This document shows positions 22,191 through 33,632 of a stretch of DNA of 64,000 nucleotides, one piece after another. This DNA comes from Castanea sativa (taxonomy: Eukaryota; Streptophyta; Magnoliopsida; Fagales; Fagaceae), in the NCBI RefSeq assembly GCF_040712315.1, contig NC_134013.1, positions 48,629,001 to 48,693,000 of the forward strand, given 5' to 3'. The notes under the pieces were generated by a model. The model had not been told where the DNA came from, ran no database searches, and worked only from the letters and a program-made list of their open reading frames with translations. Every line of letters begins with the position of its first letter. Positions within the stretch are counted from its first letter, which is position 1. The position numbers and the translations under genes are program-made.

Positions 22191-23507
22191 GGTGTAAATA
22201 CACTTTTAGTCCCTATATTTTGACTTTTTTTCATTTTAGTCCCTAAACCAATTAACGCGGGACATTTTAGTCCTTGAAGCACTATTCCGTCACTAAACTA
22301 ATGGGAAAACTGACAAATCAATAAAATAATAATAAAATTTCTAACCTTTTTAAAAAAAGAAAAAAATTAAATTAATTTTTTTTTCTTTTTTTTGGGAAGA
22401 ACACGAAGAATCTAGAACATGTGTTCTTCCCCGTTAATCATCATTTTCTTTCCAGCAAAACTTGCCCAGAAATTTAAAAAATCATTATTTTTGTTTCCCT
22501 TCTTGCATTTTCTTAGCAACCAAACATACAAAATACATAGCAATCTTCAAATGAGAACAAAACCTAACAATCACAAAAATACAGATCTCCTGCAAAATCA
22601 ATCTCCAACAAAGAACCAAACCCAAATCTCCAATAAAAAAACAAAAACCCCCAATATTCTCAAACCCAAACAAAATAATCAAAACCAAAAAATTATCAAA
22701 CCAATCCAAAAAATTCAAAAACTCAAATGTCTCCCATCGGTTTCTTCGGATCAAGAACCCACGGCATCCATTATTAAAACCTTGAAGATCTACCCCTTGC
22801 TTTGCTCATCATTAGTCAAGGGAGAACCGAAGAGCAAAAGGGTTGGGTTCAAAGGTTCCTTCCCCTTGATTTGCTCCAATCATCGCCGATCTTAGCTTGT
22901 CTCTCTCTAAACCCAAATCCAAACAACCGTTGATCTCAGCCCCTCTCTCTACCCAAATCCAAACCATCATATCTCAACATCTCTTTCTCTAAACCCAGAT
23001 CAAACTCGAATCTTCGATCACCGCCATCGGTCAAACCCAGATCAAATCGTTGCTCCAATCACCGCCGCCATCGATCTCTTCTCTCTCCTCAAACTCGGAT
23101 CTTCGATACCCAACACTCATAAGCTTCAATCTCAGCTAAGTTTTCTGTGTTTAGTGGGTTTTGATCTTTGTGGGTTTCTGGGCTTCAATTTGTGGGTGTA
23201 GATATTTGGGTTACCGTGATTTGCAGGTTACTGTGATTTGCTTTTTTTAATTCTGTTTTTATTTTTTTTAATTAAAATTACTAAATTAATTTTTTAATTT
23301 TATATGCTGATGTGTCAGTGCTACATTGAATTTTTATTATTATTTTATTAATCCGTCAATTTTCCCGTTAGTTTGGTGACGGAATGGTGCTTCAAGGACT
23401 AAAATATCCCACGTTAATTGGTTTAGGGACTAAAAATGGTAAAAATAAAATGTAGGAACTAAAATAGAAAAAAGTCAAAATGTAAGGACTAAAAGTGCAT
23501 TTACGCC
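22191..23507. mobile_element. Non-autonomous Mutator-like element (TSD TATAACTTA)
   Basis: A 1317-bp element flanked by a perfect 9-bp duplication TATAACTTA (22182-22190, 23508-23516). The long terminal inverted repeats (roughly 120-150 bp) start GGTGTAAATACACTTTTAG on the left and, reversed, GGCGTAAATGCACTTTTAG on the right; both contain CCAATTAACG and TTAGTCCTTGAAGCAC. There is no transposase. The interior (22400-23190) is C-rich, with ACCCAAATCCAAAC and AAACCCAGATCAAA phrases and a TCTCTCT-rich block like a plant gene leader, so it may hold captured host DNA (Pack-MULE type). The 9-bp duplication and long repeats are classic for MULEs. Confidence 0.9.
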
Positions 23508-23516
23508 TATAACTTA

Positions 23517-25791
23517 ACTAGAAGTGACAAAATCAACCCAAACTCATTTGCCCACCCAAACCAACCCACTGAAATGAGACCCAAACCCACCCAATTATTA
23601 ATTGGGTTAAATGGGTATTAACCCAATTAAACTCAATTAACATTAATGTTTCTTGGGTTTTAATTGGTAAGTAGACCCAATTATGATCCAAGTATCACTT
23701 CTACAAATCACTCAACTCTAAAATACCCTAAAACCACTAAAATTATCAAAATACCCCCTCAACCTAAAAAATTACCAAAATAACACCTAAATCTAAAAAT
23801 AAACAAAATACCCCTAAAACCTACAAAATAACCAAAATACCCCCGAAACCCAAAAAATGACCAAAATACCCCCCGAAACCCAAAAATTACCAAAATACCC
23901 CCAAAACCCAAAAAATGACCAAAATACTCCTGAACCCCAAAAAATGGCCAAAATAACCCTGAAGCCTAAAAATTGATCAAAATAACCTAGAAACCTTAAA
24001 AAAAGACCAAAATACCCCCCAGAACCTAAAAAATGACCAAAATAACCCTGAAGCCTAAAAATTGATCAAAATAACCTAGAAAACTAAAAATGATCAAAAT
24101 ACCCTCACAGAACCTTAAAAATAACCAAAATAACCCCGAAGCGTAAAAATTGACGAAAATAGCCCCGAAACCTAAAAATGACCAAAATACCCCCCTAAAA
24201 CTATAAAATGACCAAATACCCCTGAAACCTAAAAAATGACCAAAATACCCTCAAACCTATAAAGTGATGAAAATACCCCCTAAACCTTTGAAATGACCCA
24301 AATAAACCCAAAACCTCTAAAATGGCCACAAACAACCTGAAACCTCTAAAATTACCAAAAATACCCTAAAACCTCTAAAACGACCAAAATACCTCTAAAC
24401 TTATAAAACGACCAAAATACCCATCAAAATATCTAAAATGAGCAAAATACCACTAATCCTATAAGATGAACAAAATACACCCAAAGCCTCTAAAATTACC
24501 AAAATAGGGGTTTGGGGTATCTTAGTCATTTTTTAGATTTAGGGGGTATTTTGGTCAATTTTTATGTTTAGAGAGTATTTTGGTCATTTTTTAGTTTTAA
24601 GGGGGATTTTGGTAATTTTTTAGGTTTAGGGTGTATTTTTATTGACTTACAGGTTTAAGGGGCTTTTTTGTCGTTTTACAGGTTTAAGGGGCTTTTTTGT
24701 CGTTTTATAGGTTTCGGGGTATTTTTGTCATTTTTTACGTTTCGAGGATATTTTGGTCATTTTAAGGTTTAGGGGTTATTTTGGTCATATTTAGGTTTCA
24801 GGGGAATTTTGGTCATATTTAGGTTTCAAGGAAATTTTGGTCATTTTTAGATTTTGAGGTTATATCGATCATTTTTTAGATTTATGGGGTATTTTGGTCA
24901 TTTTTAGGTTTGGGAGGTATTTTGGTCAGTTTTAGGATTACGGGTTATTTTGGTCATTTTTAGGTTTAGGGGGTTATTTTGGTCAATTTTTAGGCTTCGA
25001 GGTTATTTTGGCCATTTTTTAGGTTTCAAAGGTATTTTGGTAATTTTTTAGGTTTTAGAGGTATTTTGGACATTTTTTGGGTTTAGGGGGTGTTTTGGTC
25101 ATTTTTAGGTTTCAGGGGTATTTTGATCATTTTTTGGGTTTCAAGGGTATTTTGGTTATTTATTATGTTTAGGGGGTATTTTGGTAATTTTTAGGTTTCG
25201 AGTTATTTTAGTAATTTTTGGTTTTGGGGGGTATTTTGGTCATTTTTAGGTTTTAAAGGTATTTTGGTCATTTTTTGGGTTCCAGGGGTATTTTGGTCAT
25301 TTTGTAGGTTTTGGTAATTTTTTGGGTTTCAGTGATATTTTGGTCATTTTTTGGGGTTTGGGGATATTTTGGGTTTTGGGAGGTATTTTGGTCATTTTAC
25401 GGTTTTTTGGCTATTTTGGTCATTTTTTGGGTTTTGGAGGTATTTTGGTAATTTTTAGGTTTTGGGGATATTTTGGTCATTTATTTGGGTTTCAGGGGTA
25501 TATTGGTCATTTTGTAGGTTTTGTGGTTATTTTGGTGATTTTGAGGTTTTGGGGTGTTTTGGTCATTTTGAAGATTTTAAAGTACTTTGGTCATTTACAC
25601 TTTATGGGCATTTTGGTAATTTTGATAATTGGGTAATTGAGTGGGTTGGGGTTTACCCATAATAATTGAGTTAGGTTGGGTTGGATTTAGGTTAGAAGCA
25701 ATTAGTTAAATGGGTTTTAATGAGTAAATGGTTTTTATATACCCAACCCAATTATGCCCACGCCAAACCCACCCATCTAACACCCTTACTT
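23517..25791. repeat. Large fold-back of ~29-bp tandem units
   Basis: Left arm (about 23690-24505) repeats ACCAAAATACCCC / GAAACCCAAAAAATG with a ~29-bp period. Right arm (about 24510-25640) repeats the reverse complement (GGTATTTTGGTCATTTTT / TAGGTTTCAGGG). The turn is near 24508, with almost no spacer. Outside the arrays, CCCACCCAATTATTAATTGGG and AAATGGGT phrases at 23570-23650 face related GGGTTGGG and TTAAATGGGT phrases at 25640-25790. Roughly 28 units lie on the left and 39 on the right. The outer ends (TAGAAGTG at 23519; CACCCTTA at about 25788) are weakly hAT-like but no convincing duplication was found. No protein is encoded. Confidence 0.85.
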
Positions 25792-28140
25792 ACCACACCC
25801 TCATTTATAAGTTACTGTGACTTTTGAAGAGAGTTTGTAATATGTCTTTGTCTTAAAACCCCACCCACTTTAAGGTACTGCATTCAAAGCTTTAGAATAC
25901 CAATGGCGATGAAATCTCTTTTCCCAACAACATAGCAATTGAGCCATTGTATATGGCATAATTGCAAAGATTGTCTACTATCAATATAATTCCTAATAAT
26001 TTTGTTCATGTGATGAAGGCATCTTTTCTACATATGACATGACATTGTGGAGTGGCCGCCATACTTTCAACAATATCATAAACATTAAAAAAAGTAGTGC
26101 CTCAATATGTTATATTAAGACTTCACTTGGAATCTTCCCCAATGCTATCCCCTCAACAAGAGGTCTTGCAGCCCACAAAAGAGTTAGTGACTTACAAGTG
26201 AGGTAGAAATTGTGAACACATAATGGTAAATGTTAATATCATATTTTGTTCACTCTCGTTTTATGCATAAAATCTCAATTTTTGTTTTAAACACGAAAGA
26301 TCATATTTTTTTTCACATTAGGGCAATAGGAAGACACAAGTGTCTATTTTTTCCCAATCGAATGTTGGTTTGCCAATTTTATGATGCAAATTTCAAAATG
26401 ACCAAAATGCCCTTGGACCACTAGACTCTGACTCGATCAATCGAAGGTCAAATAGCTTCAAAATTTCACCTAAATACCAAAATTCATCATTTTAAATTAT
26501 CATTAATATTTTCAATCACTTTTTCCAAGTTTGACCACAGTCAACCCGGGTTTGATCAAGGTTTGACCAAAATCCTACCATTCGATTGGGTTGAATTAGA
26601 ACTCAAATAGTAGATAATTGAATTCCCTTTAGAATGATTGCTTGGCCAATTTTAGGTATAAGTATCCATAAGCTTGGTTTTAATATTGAATTATAATCAA
26701 ACAACCACCAATTGGCCTAAATGGGGAGTCGTTGGAAATGTCTTATCATAAATTTTAGTTTGACATGACCAGATTGTACAAAATTTCACGAAGACGAAGA
26801 ATTTTAAAGAAACATAAAGTGAAAAATTGAGGCACAAAATTGATTCTGACACCACTTTCCAAAGTTTCCCACTTATCAAATATGGAAATTCAAGTTGAAA
26901 AGTGGGAATCTTTAGAAAGTGGTCGTCCAAATATTTCCAACGGTACCTCACTTGAGCCAAACGAAGGTTGAAACAGTTGGATAGCAAAGATAATTTAAAA
27001 AAAAAAAAAAAAAAAAAGGACAAATCATATGAAATCCATAAAAATTGGGTTGTGGTGCTCTCTTCGGACTCGAATTTCACAATAATCATGAAGATTGGAA
27101 GCAAAATGTTGGTATTTTCTTGAAGTAGAAGTAATTATATACAATCCATTACAAACGACATCCTAAGATCATGTCTAGATTGGATGTTATCGTCCACACA
27201 AGATCGACAAAAATCATCATGCAAAACCCACTTTGTTTGGACCAACAAACTTCCAAGGCAAGTGATTTTTGGCACAGTGCACAAAAGAACTCAAACACAA
27301 AATTGAGTTCTTTGGAAAATAACCTGTGAGAGATTTCAGACAACATTAAGAACACGAAAAATAGAGATCGTTAAGGCCTCCAATCAGATCTCGAAATTCA
27401 ATGCATTAAAACTAGAAAACAAGGTTGAATGAGACTCAGGAAAGTGTCAGAAACTGCTAGATATCTAGATATAGAGAGTCTTGCACAAACTTAGTCCACG
27501 TCAAGAACTCTATGCATGGACTAACTCTGTGCAAGGTTTTTAAAGATTTCTCCTTAAATTTACACCCCCACCCCCCAATTCTACATGTAAGAGTCATAAT
27601 TTCATCTAAAGGCTTGCCAAATAGCACAGGATAGCCTGTATTTCAATTTTATCTCGTCAAATTTTGGTCTACAAGAGCATAATTCATTACTTTCTTTTAA
27701 TTTTCTTTACCTACCCTAATTTGAATAATTGCTTGTAGTTGATGAATAACATGCTTTAACTACTTTAATTACTTTGAATTTCAATAACTATGCTGGTTTG
27801 GATGATATTTTCATTTCCAAATTCTGGAATATGTTTATTCTCATGTTTACGTTTATACAATCTCCATGGCAATGTATCTATTGTATGTTTACATGCTATT
27901 TGCTTTAAATGTCTTACCCATTTTTAATATGTAGCATACCCATTTTAATTCACTTGTTTGCTAGTTGAATCACATTATTAATTTTTGGATTGCATGAATA
28001 TAACATGGTACTAGTCATAAACTCACACGATGCGTGGAAATAGATAATTATTTTATAGTTATGGTATAATATATAACTTGTTCTCTAAATTTTTGTGGAG
28101 AACAATTTGTTTTCCTAAAAAATTAAACAATTTACCTTGT
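25792..28140. other. AT-rich intergenic DNA
   Basis: No gene recognised. 26420-26620 has CTCGATCAATCGAAGG and repeated TTTGACCA/GTCAACCC phrases of the kind seen in plant LTRs. 27000-27018 is poly-A and 27555-27580 poly-C/A. The 5' LTR and primer site expected for Copia-2 should lie here but could not be recognised. Confidence 0.5.
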
Positions 28141-28726
28141 TGTGTTCCTATATTAAGTGGTGATAATTGTAATGACTGGAAAAAAAAGAATTATCTTTTC
28201 CTTGGGATGCATGGATCTTGATTTGGCGCTCTGTGTAGATGAACTGTCCATCCCCATGGGATCAAGTGCGCCAAATGAGAAAATAGAATATGAACTGTGG
28301 GAGCAATCTAATCACTTAAGTTTTATGTTCATTAAATCTCATATAAATAATAGTATTAGGGGTTCAATCCTAGAATGTTCTAACATTAAGGACTTCATGA
28401 AAGCAATTGAAGAACAATTTGTAAGATCTGATAAGGCTTCAACGAGCATCCTAATGACAAGGTTTTCGAGTAAAACATTTTACTATTCTAAAAGTGTGTG
28501 TGGGCACATCATGGAGATGAGGGACATGGCTGCCCAACTTAAGTCCCTAGAAATTGAGATTTCCGAGTCATTCCTAGTTCATTTCATACTTAATTCTCTT
28601 CCTTTTGAATATAGCGCTTTCAAAATATCTTATAACACAAATAAAGAAAAATGGTCAGTAAATGAACTTTTAACTATGTGTGTTCAAGAGGAAGAGAGAT
28701 TAAAACATGAGAAGGTGGAAAGTACT
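28141..28726 (+). pseudogene. Copia-2 gag, first part
   Basis: Copia gag core. SGDNCNDWKK (28153 on) is the conserved N-terminal segment; a one-base change in the A-run at about 28180 shifts the frame into the long open part (LGCMDLDLALCVDE, WEQSNHLSFMFIKSHI, FSSKTFYYSKSVCGHIMEM, FILNSLPFEYSAFKISYN). This matches UBN2-type gag. The frame is cut at 28726 by the Tat solo LTR, within EERLKHEKVES, a lysine-rich stretch just before the zinc knuckle. The protein would be the structural particle protein of the element. Confidence 0.8.
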
Positions 28727-29668
28727 TGTTGATGCCTTGCAGCAGTCAACCACCCATCGCAGCGATGCTTGCACCCTTTTAGGAATGGCTTTGAGCTCGG
28801 GTGCTGTGAAGTGAGGGTAAACCTCTGATATGTGACTGAATTGAGTCGATTTCAACCTATATTTACTAAATGTAGTGAAGTCTCCACCAATCATTGGGTT
28901 TTTTCTAAGGTGTGATTGGTCACCTGACTCTATTTGATTTTATTACCAATCCTAGGCTAAAAAAGGTCGTTTTTGTAAAAAAATCTTAATTCTTGAGTTT
29001 GGAAGTCTGGTTATGTGCAAGGAAGGTGTCTAGATATAGTCCTTTGCTTTGGTAAAATCTTAATATTTGAACATTGGCAATTAAAAACAAGCTTTTGGCA
29101 TTAGCTTCCGGGGCTTTAAAAGAATTGGGCTTTGAGGTTTGATATTTGGAAGGGGTGTGGTCTTAATCAATGATTTGCTAGCGCATTTTAGAATTGTTGA
29201 CAAATTTCCCGCCAAAAATCTGGCAGCATTTCACCTCAGATGCATCATAGCACACAAAACACTATTCTCACCAAGCTTTTATGTAAGAATATGGCCATAG
29301 AGGTGCCCTATTTTCACGGTGAAAATCTGGCAGAGTTTCGCGTTTGGTGCGCTATAGTGCACCGGTAGGGTTTCATGCCTGTGTATGCGGTGTGCGTCAA
29401 CATGTTCATGCTAGGGTGAGCTGAAGCTCCCCAAAGCATCAAAGACGTTGATACTTGTCGCATACATGGGGAAACCGATGTCACTAGCTAACATGAATTG
29501 AGATAATCACACCACGATGATCATGCACAGAATGTAGCATGAATATGCACCTACAGCAGTCACCTTGAGTATGAAGGTCAAAAGCATGCGTGATCACGAG
29601 AGGGTCACTCTCCTAACCATGTGAGTCCATCATACAAAGTGCATGACCACCCGCAAACAAGCAAAGAT

Positions 29669-29706
29669 ACACACACACACACACACACACACACACGCGC
29701 GCGCAC
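29669..29706. repeat. (AC)n(GC)n microsatellite
   Basis: About 14 AC units followed by about five GC/CG units, within the Tat solo LTR. It makes the minus-strand frames across it meaningless. Confidence 0.95.
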
Positions 29707-31492
29707 ATCATGCACAATGCAAGTATGCAGAGCAAGAAAAAATAAAGCATATATTTCCTACATTCAATGGGTATGGCCCAACAAGGCACAAGAAAAGTAA
29801 GACAAACATTATCATACCCTAAGTGGCTCAAGCAAGATACAAGGGAAAAGATACCCAAGCCTAGATACAAGGTTCTAGAGAAGAGGCTAAGAGAGAAAGA
29901 GATAACTACAGGGGAGGATAGACCTCCTAATCTACTAAACATTTCCCCTTTTTGACCTTGCATCTTCTTACTTGCATTCTTGCCCTTTTTAGCTTTCGTT
30001 TTGCAAGTTGTGCCTTTGCTCCAAGTGTGCACATGCAATGACAAAGAAAAAACCAAGCCAGCAGACAAGCAAAAGAGATAACAAAGAAACAAACAATGCA
30101 CACAAAGGGGCAAACAAACAAAAGAAAGCACATAAAAGGGCAAGCAAGCATGTTATCAAATAAACATATTATCAAGCAAAAGAGGTGTCCTAGAAGGACA
30201 AATGTAGGTTTGGATTTATGTCTATAATTCCATTATACTGGAGTATGGACAACACGTGCGCCATGAAGCAAAGTTTCTAAAAGGGACTTAGGATCTCGTG
30301 TACAAAAGATGGGTGCGAGCCCTAACGAGATTATAACACAGAACCAATCGGAAAAAGGAGGGGAGAAGAGCTTAAAAACGTTTGAGGCCGTACTTACTAC
30401 ATCTGATTACCCTGCACAGCCGTCTTAAGAAAATGAACCCGTAGATAAGTAGGCCTTTCTTGCAACCCGATCTTCTGCCGAGTTCCCCCCTCAGTAGGAA
30501 CTAGGCTTGATAACATGAACAAGCATATAAAAACACGTGTGAGCATATAAGCAAGGATGCAAACAAACAAAGGAAAACCAAATAAGACGACACAAAGCAA
30601 GCAAAGTAAGCATGTTATCACACAAAGAGGAAGGGTAAGCATGGTGTAAGGCACATAAAGAGGCTAACACGAGAAACACTCACATGTGAAGCTAAGCAAA
30701 GGAGAGAAAGACTAGCGACAAGCGAACAAAACATCACTAGGATGTACTCTCAAACATGGTTGCATCCAAACAAGCCACGAAAGGGGACAAATGCAACCAA
30801 AGAAGCAAGTGGCCCCAAAAAGACCAAGGAGCCAGAAACCCACAAAAGGGAAAAACAAACAAGAACATGGCAAAGACCCAGATCTAAGCAAACAAGCATG
30901 CATCCAAACATAAATACATGGAAAAGGGCAAACAAAGCACAAACATGCATAAAGGAACTAATCCAAACCCTATATTGAAAAACTTGGGTGTATGGATGTA
31001 GGCCTAGACCACTAGATAGAACTACACCCCACCCAAAAGCCAAACACAATAAAGATGCATAAACAAGGGATATAAGGGTATAAAAACACTAGGCCTAGCT
31101 TCCAAACAAAACTTTAAGCACATGAACATGTAGATCCAAGTACAAGCACAACAAAGAGCACATAAACAAGAAAAATTAAGCACAAACAATGTATTTAGAC
31201 ATATCCTAGCCCAAGAAGGCTAGGCCAACAACATCAAAATGATAAAAACATGTTATAAAACAGGTAGACATGCTAGGAGAGCTATGAAACATGACAGAAA
31301 GCAAGATGAAGCAATAAATATGTTATGAAATTAAATGGATGTAGATAGTAGCTAAAAAGCTACATCTACACCCCTAAACCTCAAATCCAAGGTACCAAGA
31401 CCAAGGAGAGCAAGATGAGAGCAAGAACACTACCACTTGATTGTTGGGAAAGGTGAGAATTAAAGGTTTTTGTGTGTGTTTGGAAAGAATTT

Positions 31493-31517
31493 AGAGAGAG
31501 AGAGAGAGAGAGAGAGG
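31493..31517. repeat. (GA)n microsatellite
   Basis: About 12 AG units within the Tat solo LTR. Confidence 0.95.
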
Positions 31518-32331
31518 GAAAGACTGTCCAAAATGCCCAAAATTCTTCTTCTTCTTTTTTTAGTTATGGGGGCTCAGGGGGTATTTATGTTGATTTTGTA
31601 ACCATTTAGCTTCTGGTGGCCCCTTAACTAGCTCTAGCAGCCCTTTAGGGTGCATTGGGCTGGTTGTCGACATTAGCAATCATGTTTTTTTTTTTTTTCT
31701 GGTACTGACTTTGATAGTGTATTTTAAGGTCTTCACGAACTCCAATTGAGCTAATCTTGATGTCCCTGGAAAGGTATGGATATCTAGTTTTCAGAACACT
31801 TGATAAAATTAAAATCTAACGGTCATATCAAAAGTTATGGCCTCAGGAAGAGAGTTGACATGCCCAGCACATCTTTCAAGATATCTCAACCGTTTTAACT
31901 TTGATTTTGACCCATGAATAGTCGTTGGAAAAGGAATTCAATGATCTCCAAAATGGCGCTAGTTTCAATCTATTCTGATGGTCAGATCAAAATTATGGTT
32001 TTTGGTGCCCTCAGGAGTCAACCTCGGGTCAAACTTGGTAAAAATTGATAAAAATCTCTAAATAGCTCGAGTTTGATTTAAAAACATGAAGAAGAAAAAA
32101 AAAAGAAGTAATTTTGGAGTGATTTTGACCAATTTTGACTTTTGGTCAACCCAAGGTTGACTGGGGGCATTTTGGTCAATTTGATAAAAAAAATGCACTT
32201 TGAGTGCTCCGATGCCCAAACGGGCTATGCTACGTCAATCTAGATGTCCCCATGGTGAAAAGTTAATTTTTGGAGTTCTAGGGGTTCTGCATGCAAATCG
32301 AGTGCGTACAAAATATGGTATCTACAGTACT

Positions 32332-32811
32332 CATTTAGCTTTTCATTTTAAGAGAAATGCTAGGAAGGGTAAGGATGCCTATCAAGTGAAGAAGAAACAC
32401 ATAAAGTTAAATGACTATAAAAATAAAATTAAGTGTATTTTCTGCAAAAAAATGAGGGGCATATAAAGAATGACTACTCAAAATACAAGTAATGGCTCAA
32501 AAATAAAGGTAATCCTATATCTTTAGTGTGTCATTAATCATTTTTTGTTAAAGCTCCAAATATTACATGGTGGGTTGACTCCGGTTCTACAATTAATATT
32601 GTCATCTTCATACAAAGTTTTCTAAATCTAAGGAAGCCAAAAGGAAATGAACAATACATCTATTTGGGTAATTGGATGTGTTCTCAAGTTGAAGGAGTGG
32701 GGACTTTTCGTTTGATTTTAAAAACTGGATTTGTATTAGAACTTTAAAAAAAATTTATGTACCTTCATTTTCTAGAAACTTAATTTTTATTTCAAAACTT
32801 ATTGTAGTTGG
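32332..32811 (+). pseudogene. Copia-2 gag C-terminus and protease start
   Basis: Resumes the copia frame after the solo LTR: basic segment RNARKGKDAYQVKKKH, then a degenerate CCHC zinc knuckle (CIFCKKM, with the expected His and last Cys lost and a stop at 32464). Next comes the aspartic protease site WVDSGSTINIV (about 32570-32605), where D-S-G is intact. The sequence then decays with frame changes up to 32811, where Tat-C is inserted after SKLIVVG. The protease would cut the polyprotein inside the particle. Confidence 0.75.
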
Positions 32812-33613
32812 TGTGGGGAGTAGAAGGACCCAAGCGGACATTTGGGCCCTTGGGCTCTAGCAAGGAGGGCCGATCTGTTCTTGGGCTAAGAATTTGTTAG
32901 TACTGCGGATCGGCCCATACGCCGAGAGTCCGAGGACACATCCGAGGATGAGTTTCTCCTCGGACAGACCCAAGAAAACTCGCAGATTCAGTATGAAGGT
33001 CAAGGTAGAACTCTGGAAAGACTGTTGGTTAAGAGGGGGAAACCCTGAACCTTCTAGATACACCGAAGTTAGAAAAGTATCATGAGCCAAGGCTGTCACC
33101 TCCACATTAAAGACTCTGCACCTACCTCCCTGGCCGCATTAATGGGGAAGTGACCCCTGAACAGTAGAGCTAAAGCTTTTGGTCACTATTCAAAGGCACT
33201 AAGAGAAGAAATATCTAGGGGGGAGGGGGATTAAGCAACACGTGGATAAAGTGTCAGGAAAGGAAGTATTTAAAGGGGGCCAGTCTGTAACTAAAATAAA
33301 GAGGATGAAAAAATTGTAATCTTTAGGAAAGAAAGAGAAATAATATAACAGTAATCATCGGTTCACGTCCGAGGAGGTCCATCGGCAATTATCATTCATT
33401 ATGTACAAGTGTTTGCACACCAAAGCCTGTTATCAAGTTCTCAGTACCTTTAATTTAGATTTTAAGCCCACGCTCTACAAATTTCATTGTTTAAGGCTCA
33501 TTGGGCCTGAGCCCATAATTTTCTTTGGGTCCAGGTGCAATTGTGCACTTACAGTTGGATATGGCTTTTTAATTTTAAGCTCAACATTTAAGTATTTTTA
33601 AAAATAAAGTTCA
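32812..33613 (+). mobile_element. 5' LTR of Tat-C
   Basis: Starts TGTGGGGAGTAGAAGG and ends AATAAAGTTCA. A TATTTAAAG box lies at 33267. It matches 42252-43052 with about 21 differences (about 14 transitions, 6 transversions, one indel by hand count). Identity extends to TATTGGTGGT after the CA end, so the true end is uncertain by about 10 bp. TGGTGGTCCCACTAGG at 33617 may be the primer site, but I could not match it to a tRNA. Confidence 0.88.
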
Positions 33614-33632
33614 TATTGGTGGTCCCACTAGG

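Larger units (their letters stand above)
28727..32326 (-). mobile_element. 3.6 kb Tat solo LTR in Copia-2 gag (TSD GTACT)
   Basis: Flanked by perfect 5-bp duplications GTACT (28722-28726, 32327-32331). On the minus strand it begins TGTAGATACCATATTTTG, a Tat/Ogre LTR start, and ends AAGGCATCAACA. Near that end the text GATTGGTGGAGACTTC and AAAGCCATTCCTAAAAGGGTG resembles the terminal part of such LTRs (the family consensus usually has TGGTGGCGACTCC there). No gag-pol motif or internal LTR pair was seen, so a solo LTR is likelier than a non-autonomous full element. Confidence 0.8.

Noticed and set aside
22419..22895. 158-codon Lys/Asn/Gln-rich frame
   Set aside because: Lies in the interior of a Mutator-like element in low-complexity sequence; at most captured non-coding leader DNA.
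25322..25662. Open frames of 66-104 codons rich in Phe/Gly/Trp
   Set aside because: They only read through the 29-bp fold-back units; a different frame is also open over the same bases.
23517..25791. Fold-back called as a hAT element
   Set aside because: End words TAGAAGTG/CACCCTTA are only weakly similar and flanking 8-mers (AACTTAAC, CTTACCAC) do not match well enough.
29613..30143. 176-codon Cys/Leu/Val-rich minus-strand frame
   Set aside because: Created by the (AC)n microsatellite and A-rich sequence of the solo Tat LTR; no domain.
33401..33601. 66-codon frame present identically at 42840-43040
   Set aside because: Both are inside the two LTRs of Tat-C; the identity reflects LTR duplication, not a conserved gene.
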